Of a stretch of DNA of 64,000 nucleotides, positions 26,701 through 37,200 are shown piece after piece (position 1 is the first letter of the stretch; every line of letters starts with the position of its first letter). The translations under genes and the position numbers were made by a program. A model generated the notes under the pieces. That model worked only from the letters and a program-made list of their open reading frames with translations. It had not been told where the DNA came from and made no database searches. The stretch is from Acanthochromis polyacanthus (taxonomy: Eukaryota > Chordata > Actinopteri > Pomacentridae): NCBI RefSeq assembly GCF_021347895.1, contig NC_067122.1, positions 10,653,983 through 10,717,982 of the forward strand, given 5' to 3'.

Positions 26701-28499
26701 GTGAGTTCTCTAATCTCAGAGTCTCATTTTCCTGATCTGTCTGTCTGTCTCTCTGTCTGATAATACTCAAGTATGTGGAGCCTGGCATGGGAGGCTCTGT
26801 CGCTCTCAGGCACAGGTGTTGGGCTAGTGAGGCCCCCAACCTGCTGGGACTAATAATCATTATACAATATTCAAAAATATGCAACAGTTAAGGTTTTCAT
26901 ATTGTCTTAGTTTGCAGGGAACAAAGCTGTCTGACTTGTGGTGCGTCTTTGGTTTCAATGGTCAGGGCTCTGACCCAATACAATCGTGGGATTTTCTCTG
27001 GCTTTTAAAGAGGCTTATAGACAAGCAGTGCCAGCTGAGTTGATTTTGGAAAGAAATAGGTTTAACAATTTCTTTAATTTAGCAATCATTATAAGCAACG
27101 CATAAGACTTCTGGAACACTCATTTAATAAGCTTAAGTGAAGGGAAAACCTGAAAATACAACTGAGCTCATCAGCCACCAACAGAAGCATTGATGTTGAA
27201 TACCTTCTCAACATATTTCCTGATAAATAAGAAGTAACACTGATTGTACTGACAAAAACAAAAAGGATATTTTGCTATTATAATTCGTAGAAAATAGAAC
27301 TGAGTCCCTGAATGGGTATGCAGGAAAGATTCATTTCAGAGTTGGAAAAATATACATCTGAATTGTATTGATTTGATCCAACATGTATCCCTATAAAAAT
27401 AGCTGTTGGTAAGTGTAATAGCCACTGTATGATCTGCCACTGAAGAACATTTGGCAAAGAATAATTTTTCTTAACTAAAACGTGTGATATAAAAAGTCTG
27501 TGTCATCACTGTCCCACACAACCTGGTAAAACATTTAGTGTACTTAGAAGGTTAATGACAAGGATTTGGGTATTATGTTGACCAAAACGTTTACGAAGGC
27601 CATTTTATTATCATGGCTTAGTCAGTCCATCTGTTCTAACTGTGGACTTTTATCTGTTTCTGTGATTGCCTTTCATTATTGTCCTTGTATCTGTACTGTT
27701 TGAAGCATTGCAGTTTCCAGAGTTTCCAGTATTCATGTCGTGAGAAAGGGTCATATTTCTGTGTGGTCATTGCTAAAACCCTTAAAAAGGCTTGCTAAAT
27801 TTGTACTATTAGAGTATGATCCAGCATAATGAGCTTTGGGTACTTTCATGATTCAGTCGTGTAACTCTTTCTGCAAAGGTTGATACTTCTTAAAGATTTG
27901 AAAGAACAGAGCAAGTCTTTTTTTCTTTGAAAGTATTAAGATGGTTTTGGTGATATAGACAAAAAGATGAGCAGGACACTTAGCTGATATTTATGTTTTT
28001 AGCTCAGTATTTTCCTGTCATGGCAATGTCTGTTCCTGCTCATCTGTACTCCTGAGCTCCTCATGAGATAGAGATGGAACAGACTAAGTAGGTCGGATGG
28101 CTTGTGTAACATGCAGGAAAAGGATGAATGAAAGAAAAGAAGCGACACAAGAGGGTAGAGGAAAAAAGAGAAGCAAAAGGGAAACCTGTATTACAGCACA
28201 AAAACCCCAGCTGCATGTGTTGCATATGAAAGGTGATTGTTAATGTCTAGCTCAATAGTGCAAGATTTTTGTGGCAAAGAAAGCAAGGTCAAATGTTCAT
28301 CTCTATTGTTAAATTTTGATAAAAGGGCTTTTCAGAAGGAGTTTTGTTATTATGACAATAATTCTAGATATTCATCTGGTAAAGGCATTATGGAGGATGG
28401 TTTTTTTTTTTGTTTAATTTGTCTGATTCACATAAAATGAATATACTGACCTTTAGTGGACTTGTATGTATGGTCTCTAAAAGAATAAAAAATTTAAAA

Positions 28500-28900
28500 A
28501 AAATAACTGTGGACATGGCAGGACCTGAAAAACATCAGCCAATCAACGCGCTCGGACCGAGGCGTTTGGTTTGCTCCCTTTCCTGTCAATCAAAAATCTT
28601 CCGGCTCAGGCCTAGTTACGTAGATTACGTACGCCTTGGACTTACGTGTTTTCTGTACGTGTTGCTTTGGTATAGCTTCGTAGTTAGCTGGCGACTTGTT
28701 TTGCTCATCTTTTTTTACATAATGGCAGATAAAGATCCAGGGGGACCCAGCCGTAAAAGACAACTTCACGAGTGCTACGCAAGTTTGTGGAGGGGGGCGT
28801 TTCTTCATAAATGTTAAGAGGGGGGAGGTTAGAGGGGGGCGAGGGAGAGGTTGTATGTGCACATGCGCATGCTACGTTCAAAGTCGTAGGAAATTAAATC
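28500..28900 (+). repeat. Unclassified CpG- and G-rich block
   Basis: Abrupt change from AT-rich intron to sequence with many CG and ACGT/TACGT motifs and then runs of G (28792-28797, 28820-28825, 28834-28839). It includes an ATG (28722) in good context followed by 31 codons beginning MADKDPGGPSRKRQ and then a stop. It resembles an inserted 5' end of a transposon or retrocopy, but I find no termini, target duplication or known family. Confidence 0.35.
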
Positions 28901-29479
28901 TCCTCTAATGCCTTGAATAGAAGTGCTTGGATTTACAGAAACTGAACATTGTGTACTGAGCAACTAAACTCCTCAATTGTTTTTGGACAACTGAATTACA
29001 AATTTCCTGCAAAAAATGTTAGTCTGAAATTATTATTTAACTTTTGCCATTTTTCAAGACACTGTCAAAAGTAGAACTGTGATATTAATATTTTACCGGA
29101 AGGCCTCTGGAGACAGCCTCAACGGATGATTCTTCAGACACTGTTGGACTCACACACCAACACACACTCATCCACTGCATCTCATCTTATATGTGATCTA
29201 ACTTCCACACACGTATTCAGAAAATTAAATCCATATATTTGTATGCTGTTGTTGTCTTCAGTCACTGGTCAACCCAAGCAACCAAAGCACAAACTTTCAC
29301 ATATGTAGCAAAACACACAAAGTAACACACTGAAGTGACAACAAAGAAAAGGTACACACCTAATGGATTGAATGTGACAGTTTGTGCATATGGGTGTGCA
29401 CATGGGCATGCACAGACCTGTTAAACATAATGATACTGGAATCTTGCCGAGTGTGTGTCTCTTTAATTATTCTGTTCAG

Positions 29480-29585
29480 TCCTCCAGTACACTCTTGGAC
29501 GACCTGACACGTCAAGCTTCGAAGATGAGATCGGAGAGGAGAAAAGTAGAGAGGGCACTGAAGAAGAAGAGACATAGTGGTGGAA
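29480..29585 (+). other. Exon-like segment of unknown status
   Basis: Preceded by an acceptor-like TTTAATTATTCTGTTCAG. It reads SSSTLLDDLTRQASKMRSER and then a basic RKVERALKKKRHSGG, protein-like and helix-forming. No good donor follows (a T-rich run begins at about 29598). It could be a chance frame, a relic, or an alternative exon of fam13b. I recognise no family. Confidence 0.2.
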
Positions 29586-30717
29586 CAGATGATAGTTTTT
29601 TGTTTTGTTTTTTTTTTTTTTGATGACAGATGATAGTTGATTTGTATGGATCCCTATCCATGGTCCAGCACATGTCAGCCATGGCTTTATTGCTGAGTTT
29701 AAGCTTTATAGAGTGAAATAGACTTTTACTGGCGCTATTACTTTTTAGAGTAGGAGGGCACTTGGAATGTCCATTTCTCCACCAAGGCTATCTCACAATT
29801 TTAAAGAAGTGTTTGGACCTTGTAGTTGTTACATAATACCTTCACCTAGATCAGGAATCATTTCTTAAATCTCTGATGTCTAATCTATGATCGAAACCAT
29901 GACTCAAAAGCCGTGATATGATTTGAACCACAGAGTTTTGTAATGCATTGCACCCCTACAAAAAGGATTACCGAAAACCAAAGCAGGCAAAATCTGCTTG
30001 ACAATATTACCACATGAAGTATTGAATGAGAAGAAAACAGTCTTGTAAAAGAAACTGGCTTTAGCTTTCCCCAAGCGTTGATTGGGACGCACAGACATGG
30101 GAGGTTTTTCTAGCAACTCTGTTGTTCTGTAGTCCAAGATTGAAGGACGTTTGTGTGCACAAAAGAAGTGGACTTAAAGGTGTGCCAAGGTGGAGTGAAA
30201 CTGTTTATCTGTGGTACCAGTAACATGCTGCAGCAAGTTTGTGTTAAGAGGTACATCTTGTGTTGTTTAATGTCAGTTTCACCATTTTTATCATGCTGAT
30301 CATTTTGCATTACTGCTCAGTGCAAGAGTATTGTGTATCTGTTATGTCCAGTGCTACTCATGACAGTCAAAGGATGTTGAAGGTGGTGTGTTTTTGGTTT
30401 ACTATTGTCTGTGTCTTGTTCATACTGAAATTAAATTGAAATTTTAAAAGCCATTTACAAATCTAATATGCATTTCATCATGGGCACCATTATACTAATT
30501 CTCCTCACAAACATGGGGCCACTTGAAACACAGTCACTTTGTCTTACAAGCGAAAGTAACAAATCATATGTTTACTAACATACCAGGAATTGTTACTAAA
30601 ACATTCCATCTTTTTATCTCTCCTCACGTCTGCCTCCACCCTCTCCTCCTCTTTCTGTCATTATCTCCTCTTTCTTTGTTCCTCCCTCCTCTTTCTTTCC
30701 TCTCTGGCTCTCCTCAG

Positions 30718-30869
30718 TGTAGCTAGAAGGAATCCTGCAAGAGGGATTAGCGGTCCGTCAATGAGGAACTACCGGCTCATCTTCTGCCACAACCTGAAGC
30801 AACCATAGATGGTTCAGTGGTTTACTGGCCAGGGGAGGAGAGGATAGGACACACTTTCACTGCTACACG
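30718..30869 (+). other. fam13b: fam13b noncoding exon 2
   Basis: A 152-base exon between a long pyrimidine tract ending CTCCTCAG and a strong donor (ACACG|GTAAGT). When joined to exon 3, the main frame reads back into TAG at 30845-30847, so translation from the ATG at 34084 cannot extend upstream. It carries two short upstream ORFs. Confidence 0.65.
30761..30847 (+). promoter_or_regulatory. Two abutting upstream ORFs in exon 2
   Basis: uORF1 (30761-30808) encodes MRNYRLIFCHNLKQP and ends TAG. uORF2 (30809-30847) starts with the very next base (TAGATG) and encodes MVQWFTGQGRRG, ending TAG in frame with the main coding sequence. If exon 2 is in the mature mRNA, both would lie upstream of the fam13b start and would be expected to reduce or regulate its translation. 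Confidence 0.5.
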
Positions 30870-32229
30870 GTAAGTACGCGTACCGAGATGTACATACATG
30901 GAGCTGGGGGAAGACGTGGACCCACTTCACTCCTAAATGGTTGTAAAACATGAAACACAAATACAATATACTGCACATTTCCCCCGAGTACAATTGTTGT
31001 GCACAGTGCCATAATGTACAGTACTTTTTAAATGCAACATATATTCACAAATGACCGGACAAGATCTTTCTCTGATAAAGTAACTTTGGTCAAAGTTTCA
31101 AGAGGACTTCTTTACTGCTGACCCACCAGTTTTACCTCCATCATCAACAGCCTCAGTACAAGATGATCTTCTATTTCTCTTCTTCACTTTTCTTAATTTC
31201 TTCTTACTTGCTCTTTCCAATGAAAACGCAATGTTCAGTTTAATACCAGCAGAGAACGAGAGTCTGTGTTATGTAACCTGTATAGAAATGCTTGTGCAAA
31301 CATATAACATATACTGTATCAATTCCCAAGAATATCTTGGGGATTTAATATCAGCTTGTACTCAACAATGATGTAGTTAGCTGTCAGTTAGCAGTTTTAA
31401 GTTGTCAGAATGCAATTAACTGAAAACCCCATAATACTGTGTGTCTGTTTTGGAGCAATGCAGTGTTCATTGTACTTTGGAAACTTTATTATGTAATTTG
31501 AAATTCCAGGGCTGATAAAGATGCGCTATTCTGATCCACTGCAGCTTTCAACTTTTGTCTTTGACACTGAAAAGAATGTTAAGAAATATAGTGTATATAT
31601 GCTATTAATACTAGCACACATTTCAAAGACCAGTATTTTTGATGTAAGCCGTGAGTTAAATTTAACTGAAGCCAACTGAGATTGCATTTCTGATAAACAT
31701 TTGGTGATGTTCCTCCTCCTCTGATGAGTGGACTGGACACCATCTGCCACTGTTTGCATTCAGATTAGTCACCAATCGAGCATCATCAAAGTTAGACTTT
31801 GAAAAGAAATTATTTCTTCTGATTCTTGGTTTTATTTACTTATCTTGCACAGATTTCCGTTCCATTGTTGTTGTCATCCCCTTTGCAAAGGGACTGGAGT
31901 GATAGTGACAGATGGCATAACAAACAGTGAAGCAATGGGAAATTCACTTTGCCTTGATGACCTTTCATGTTTATGAAATTTAGAACATCTCTGGAAACAA
32001 GTAGTTGATGCAGTATTTCTGTATACGGATTGACTCGTAGTGTGCTACATCAGTCATACTTATCTATACATTTACTCCTGATATGACTCCGCAGATGTTG
32101 GAGTTTATTAAATAGGCGCACACACACAAATGCAATTCCTTTGAAAACACGTCACTACAACTTATTATAACAAAAGAAAAAAATCAATTTGCAGTTTTAG
32201 AATCACGCATTAACCATATTTGTAGGTGG

Positions 32230-32436
32230 AATAGAATAGAATATCCTTTATTAGTCCCACAAGGGGAAATTTGCAACATCACAGCAGCAAAGTAACGGTA
32301 AGGAATACAGGTGAGATATACACACTATACATGCAATATAATATAATAAGAACAACAAAGAAGAAGAGGTTTTAGACCAATAGACTTGTGATGATTAGAC
32401 TATATAATAATATAGTGCAAGTGGTAATTACCATGT
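32230..32436 (+). repeat. Fish interspersed repeat (AATAGAATAG ... tail)
   Basis: GGAATAGAATAGAATATCC followed by TTTATTAGTCCCACAAGGGG and AAATTTGCAACATCACAGCA, then an AT-rich stretch. This wording is very common in teleost genomes. The foldback element was inserted at its right side, and 33692-33780 may be its continuation. I cannot name the family with certainty. Confidence 0.6.
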
Positions 32437-32446
32437 TAGTTATGTA

Positions 32447-33681
32447 TGGCGTCAAATTTGGGTCAAAAGTCGCGCAACACTCTCTCGCGCGTGCGAAACA
32501 CGTACCCCGCGCGAGTGGAAAAAAAGTCTCCACGGGCGCAAAAAACACTGCGCGTGCGTGGCAATGTCTCGGTGTGTGCAGACCAAGCTCCGTGCGTCCA
32601 GTGTCTCACGAAACTGTCCTCCTGCGTGCGTGGAGTTCTGATCTACGTGCGCGGGGAGAAGACTTTTGACACTTTGTGGGCGGATACCAGTGCTCGCCAC
32701 AACCTCCCTATGATTGGCTGTCTGCGACAGCAAGAACTCACCCCCCCACGTGGGATGCCACTGTATACAAGAGAGGAAATGACACAGTCGGCTGGAGCCC
32801 CTTTGATGCTGCTGCCGCTGTTCTGCAGCTCCGCCGAACACACACAGAACCGAGCCCGGATCTCCAACTGCCGGTGGGTGAGTGTCTCCACGTATTTCTG
32901 GCTCTAAACGGGAGGTCTCAGTGCTTCATTGCGGGGCTGTCAGCCTTTAGTACAGCGAAGTTAGCTCCATTGCTAACGGCAGTTACCCAGGTGGACTGAC
33001 CAGAATCGGCCCAGAAGCCCAGCGTGTCTACACCCCGTGGACTTGAAATGTACCCCTAATTATAGAATCACTCTTAAACTCCCTGTCAGAATCACTGGAG
33101 TAGACACGCTGGGCTTCTGGGCCGATTCCGGTCAGTCCACCTGGGTAACTGCCGTTAGCAATGGAGCTAACTAACGTCTAATCGCTATACTAAAGGCTGA
33201 CAGCCCCGCAATGGAGCACTGAGACCTCCCGTTTAGAGCCAGAAATACGTGGAGACATTCACCCACCGGCAGTTGGAGATCCGGGCTCGGTTCTGTGTGT
33301 GTTCGGCGGAGCTGCAGAACTGCGACAGCAACATCAAAGGGGCTCCAGCCGACTGTGCCCACTTGGGGGGTGAGTTCTTACTGTTGCAGACAGCCAATCA
33401 TAGGGAGATTGTGGCGAGCACTGGTCTCCACCCACAAAGGGTCAAAAGTCTTCTCCCCGTGCGCGTAAATCAGAGCTCCACGGATAATTATGGCACCATA
33501 CACAGACGAGTAGCAATGTCTCCACGCGTGTAAGAGGCTCCTCGCGTGCGGAGACATTGCCACGCGCGCGCAGAGTGTTTTTTGCGCCCGTGGAGACTTT
33601 TTTCTGCTTGCGCGGGGTACGTGTTTCGCGTGCGTGAGAGAGTGTTGCGCGCGCGCGACTTTTGACCCAAATTTGATGCCA
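32447..33681. mobile_element. 1.2-kb foldback element with long inverted arms
   Basis: Two arms of about 585 and 582 bases (32447-33031 and 33100-33681) are reverse complements over nearly their whole length. The loop between them is 68 bases. The ends read TGGCGTCAAATTTGGGTCAA and, in the other arm, TGGCATCAAATTTGGGTCAA. A 10-bp direct repeat TAGTTATGTA flanks it exactly (32437-32446 and 33682-33691). The arms are unusually CpG-rich (many CGCGCG words) for this AT-rich locus. Arms differ by small indels, for example about 30 extra bases near 32750-32785 in the left arm. The long-arm structure and 9-10 bp duplication fit a Mutator-like non-autonomous element; if the ends are read two bases further out, the duplication would be 8 bp, as for hAT. 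It contains no transposase. Confidence 0.88.
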
Positions 33682-34039
33682 TAGTTATGTAATCACACAT
33701 AAAACAGTGTAACAAGGTCTGTAGCAGGTGTGTATATATTACCATTTACATACATAATGTGCATTGTGTGTATCCAAGGTGTTCGAGGTTTATATGCTGA
33801 TTTGGTTTGCTTTTGAGCAGAAGAAGTAGTGACTCTGCTAGTGTCTCCTAATCACTCTTCTAGTTGTCTCCTCATGTCTCTCTCAGTCCTCATGATTGTG
33901 TTTCCTCCTCTGTTTACAGTGTGTACAGAGTGTGACTGACGATGAAAGGTGAAGTCTCATGCAGGGCTGCATCCTTTACCAAAGCTGTATTTCTCACTTT
34001 TTGTCTAATCTCCTTCCGTTTCCCTTTTTCTTTTGGAAG

Positions 34040-34083
34040 ACGTGAGGTCTTGGCGGGGTTGTGGTGAGGAGGAGGAGGAGGCC
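34040..34083 (+). other. fam13b: fam13b exon 3, 5'UTR part
   Basis: From the most likely acceptor (TTTTGGAAG|ACG) to the start codon. It is in frame with the ATG and stop-free, but the joined exon 2 supplies an in-frame stop and there is no other in-frame ATG between. Confidence 0.6.
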
Positions 34084-34249
34084 ATGAGGAAGAGCGTGTC
34101 TCCGTTGCCAGGCAACGAGGGCGGGAGCTCAGCCAGCACCACACGGGTTTTTGGCGTTCCTTTGGAGGAGGTGACACGCACACACACAATCAGCGGCCAT
34201 GAGGTTCCTGCACTGGTGAAACACATTGTTGACTACATTGAGGAGCACG
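34084..34249 (+). CDS. fam13b: fam13b coding exon 1 (start codon exon)
   Basis: Starts at ATG in the context GAGGCCATGA and ends at the donor GAGCACG|GTGAGT, phase 1. It encodes residues 1-55 and the first base of Gly56. The N-terminal MRKSVSPLPG and the segment from RVFGVPLEEV to HIVDYIEEHG match the start of FAM13B, where the RhoGAP domain begins at about residue 22. A Ser/Gly-rich stretch (NEGGSSAS) separates them. An RFX-type palindrome lies within codons 7-12. Confidence 0.88.
34103..34117. promoter_or_regulatory. Perfect RFX X-box-like palindrome in coding exon
   Basis: CGTTGCCAGGCAACG is a perfect inverted repeat around a single central A. It contains GTTGCC and GGCAAC, the two half-sites of an RFX X-box with one-base spacing, which RFX factors tolerate. 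It is also coding (PLPGN), so it may be coincidence. Confidence 0.35.
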
Positions 34250-37200
34250 GTGAGTGATGAATACACTCAATAGTTCTCAGTACAACACTTTTTTTTAAGG
34301 GCATTCAGCAAACTATAGCTGATTTTATTCCCATTTGTGCAAACAGTTTAAAACAGAACTTTGTTTAAAAGTTTTTTAAACAGTGCACAAGTATGTGTCA
34401 GATCTATATGATACTTGCTTGACTCATACACAATCCCACATGCTTGCGGTAGTGCATTTGTTAGTAGGAGTTTGCATAAATGTGTAAGCTGAGAATTCTA
34501 ATCTTTTGTAATTGTAATTGTAACAGGAAGAGAAAGTGCCCGAGTATGCACAAAAATTTGTCACATACTGAATGAAACACCATTTTCATTTGACTTGTGT
34601 TCACGTCTGTACTTTAACAAGGCATCTTTGATTAAAGTGCCTCTTCACCATAAAAATGATCTAAGTGCCTCATACATTCAGTGTATAAAATAGAAGCACG
34701 AGCAGTTACTCTTCAAAAATCATTGAAGTCTACGGACTCCAAGTCTCTCTCTAAATCTTTCCTGATTCAATTTTACATGTTGCCTCAGGCCTGTAGAAAT
34801 CTCTTTTTGAATAAGACTAGAGCAGATCTTTCACATATTTAGGTTTCCTGTTCTTTCTTCATACACTTGTTAAAGTTTATATTTGTCTGTAGTTTTCTTC
34901 GGGTAAAATGTTTCTTTGAAGTTTGTTTGTACAGTTCTTAAAGCTTTGATATTACTACTACTAATAATTCATAGCTTCTATTCAAACTTGATGCTTTTCA
35001 ATGAAGATGTAGAATATGCTCTACATTCTTTACATGAAAAGCATTATTAGTATTATAGTATTACATTTTATCTTATTTTGACAGTAGCTTAGTGCAGTAG
35101 TTTGCATCTTCATGTTAGTTCTGCATACTGTGGGAGGTTCAGTTATATCTGATGGCTGTTTGTGATGTTTCAGTGTCCCATGAAAAACCTGCTGCTTTTG
35201 AGCTTCGGTGACAGCTCGTCATCACAGTACAACCAAAATATGTTGTTAGTTGAGATCCAGTTTGTGATGAACTCTAAAAACACTGACAGGCAGCTCCACG
35301 GTCAGCTTCTTTCTTCATTACATAACCGTTCTGTCAACTGCAAATCCACTTGTGAAAACAGAACAGACAGTGAAGAGAGTTACCTACCAAAGTGCTGACC
35401 CTCAGCCTTCCCCACATCCTTTCCTGGAACATTTCTTTTCAAACTTCACAGACCAGGAACTTCAGTTTAATGTCATGTCGTTAAAAAAAAGCTGCTTGAC
35501 AGTTGAGCCATCTTGCTCTGAAACATGGGAGGGATGAAGAAAGCTGTGATTTTCCTCTGACAAAGTTTTTTTTTCTTAGCCATCACAAGAATTTATCTTT
35601 GGCTAGTGATGGTATCTCTGGCTTGTATAAAATTCCTCCAGGTTGGATATTAGATAAAATTACATAACATGTAAAGACTATTGCTGTTCTTGATGTCTCA
35701 TGAGAGAAGCAATTACATGACGGTAAAAATGTCGCTCACAGATTTAAGAAAATGCTGAGAAATCAATAAATGGTTTAAAGTAGTAACTAAAAAAAGAGCA
35801 CTCTCTTGAAGATTGATCGGGAATAAATGTTCAGATAAAAAGCTCACAAGACAGGTCAATAGCAGCCAGGACACATTCGGCACATCTCCATATTAAACAA
35901 AATAAGTGTTGGATAGGCATTTTAAGTGGCTCTGGGGTCCTAAAACTTCATCAGTACTTCAAGAAAGGATGTCAGACACATATCTGCAGTGACAAGTTAA
36001 ACAATAGAAAAAGCTTCCTTTTGTAATTTCCTTTTTCAGTCTGCTATTGTGCAGTCAGCACTGTCAGACACAAAACAGACATAAGGCACTTTATTTTAAA
36101 ATCTGTCAAGTCAGTGGACATTTTTTTTAACTACTGAAGTGAAGTGTCCCCTCATATCCCCTCAAGTGACGAGTGAAGCAGGTTGGTGGTTTGTGTGACC
36201 CGAGCACTGTCCGACCATATGAGGTTATGTAATAAGTCTCTAATCCTCCTGGGTCTCTGTTGGTGCATTAATTAGAGCGGTGTGGGTTGTCAGGAACTTA
36301 TTCAGCCACTGAAAAAGCTTTAATCTTTCCTAGCTTGTGTGTGCGATGCCTGAAGTTTCAGTAGAACCAAGGTGTGGCGATTGTTAGGTAAAATGTAATT
36401 TTGACAAAGATCAAAAACTAAACATTTACAGGCGTGTCAGGCCAAAGCTTGGCCAGGAACCAGCTGCCTTGGTAGGTTTTATTTGTGGATTGGGTTGGGC
36501 TGAGGAATGTTTGAATAAAATCACGATGAATAAGCAAAATCAGAGACATCAGAGAGAGGCAGTTTTCGCCACAGTAATTCCGATTGTGGCCGTTAAACTC
36601 TGTAGTCACTCCGTGTTACTGTGCTGCTCTGTACGTAGACTATTTTGTGGAGCTGTAAAAGGGGGATATGTCCCACAGGGCTCCTGTTAAGCAGTTGGAA
36701 TGTGTCATGTGAGTTATTAATGGATGAGAAACCACTAAGTGAACAGGAGTCCTAAAGTATCAGGCAGTCGTTTCATAATCTGCAAGTCACAACTTTATCA
36801 CCTAAACATCTTGAGGTATTAACTTGCCTTTTTCATTTGAATTTGTTCTTCTGTGATAGCCATTGAGACTAGTGATTATTTCTGATGTGACAGCATTGGG
36901 CGTTAATGAGGAAAATCAGTAGTGCCCACTTAAAGCATGAGTGTGCATCAAATGTCAGGGTTGTTTGTGTGTTGGGAAGCTGATTTTGTGATCATTCTTG
37001 TGCACTTCTGAAACTGGTGATCCAATGAGCATGACATCTAGAGATGGGTACGAAACACCAGGTCAAACTTTTTAAATCAGATCAGTAAGCTCTGGTTTGC
37101 TATCGGTACAAACGTTTTGTTGCACATTCTCTCTCACCACCATAACACTGCCATAAAATGCAGTTTTGCTTTCCAAATCCGAAAGTTGGTTCTCGCTGTC

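Larger units (their letters stand above)
30870..34039 (+). other. fam13b: fam13b intron 2
   Basis: About 3.2 kb. The first 1.3 kb is plain AT-rich DNA. From 32225 it holds an old interspersed repeat and the foldback element. It ends in a pyrimidine tract CCCTTTTTCTTTTGGAAG. A competing acceptor at 33919 (CTCCTCTGTTTACAG) could lengthen exon 3 by 120 bases. Confidence 0.55.

Noticed and set aside
32446..33745. Several open frames of 60-150 codons on both strands in the foldback region, some with the same peptide on opposite arms
   Set aside because: They mirror each other because the arms are inverted copies. They have no recognisable domain and the arms differ by frame-shifting indels.
33920..34039. 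Extended fam13b exon 3 from the acceptor at 33919
   Set aside because: A good acceptor, but the one at 34039 is preceded by an equally strong pyrimidine tract. The choice does not alter the protein.
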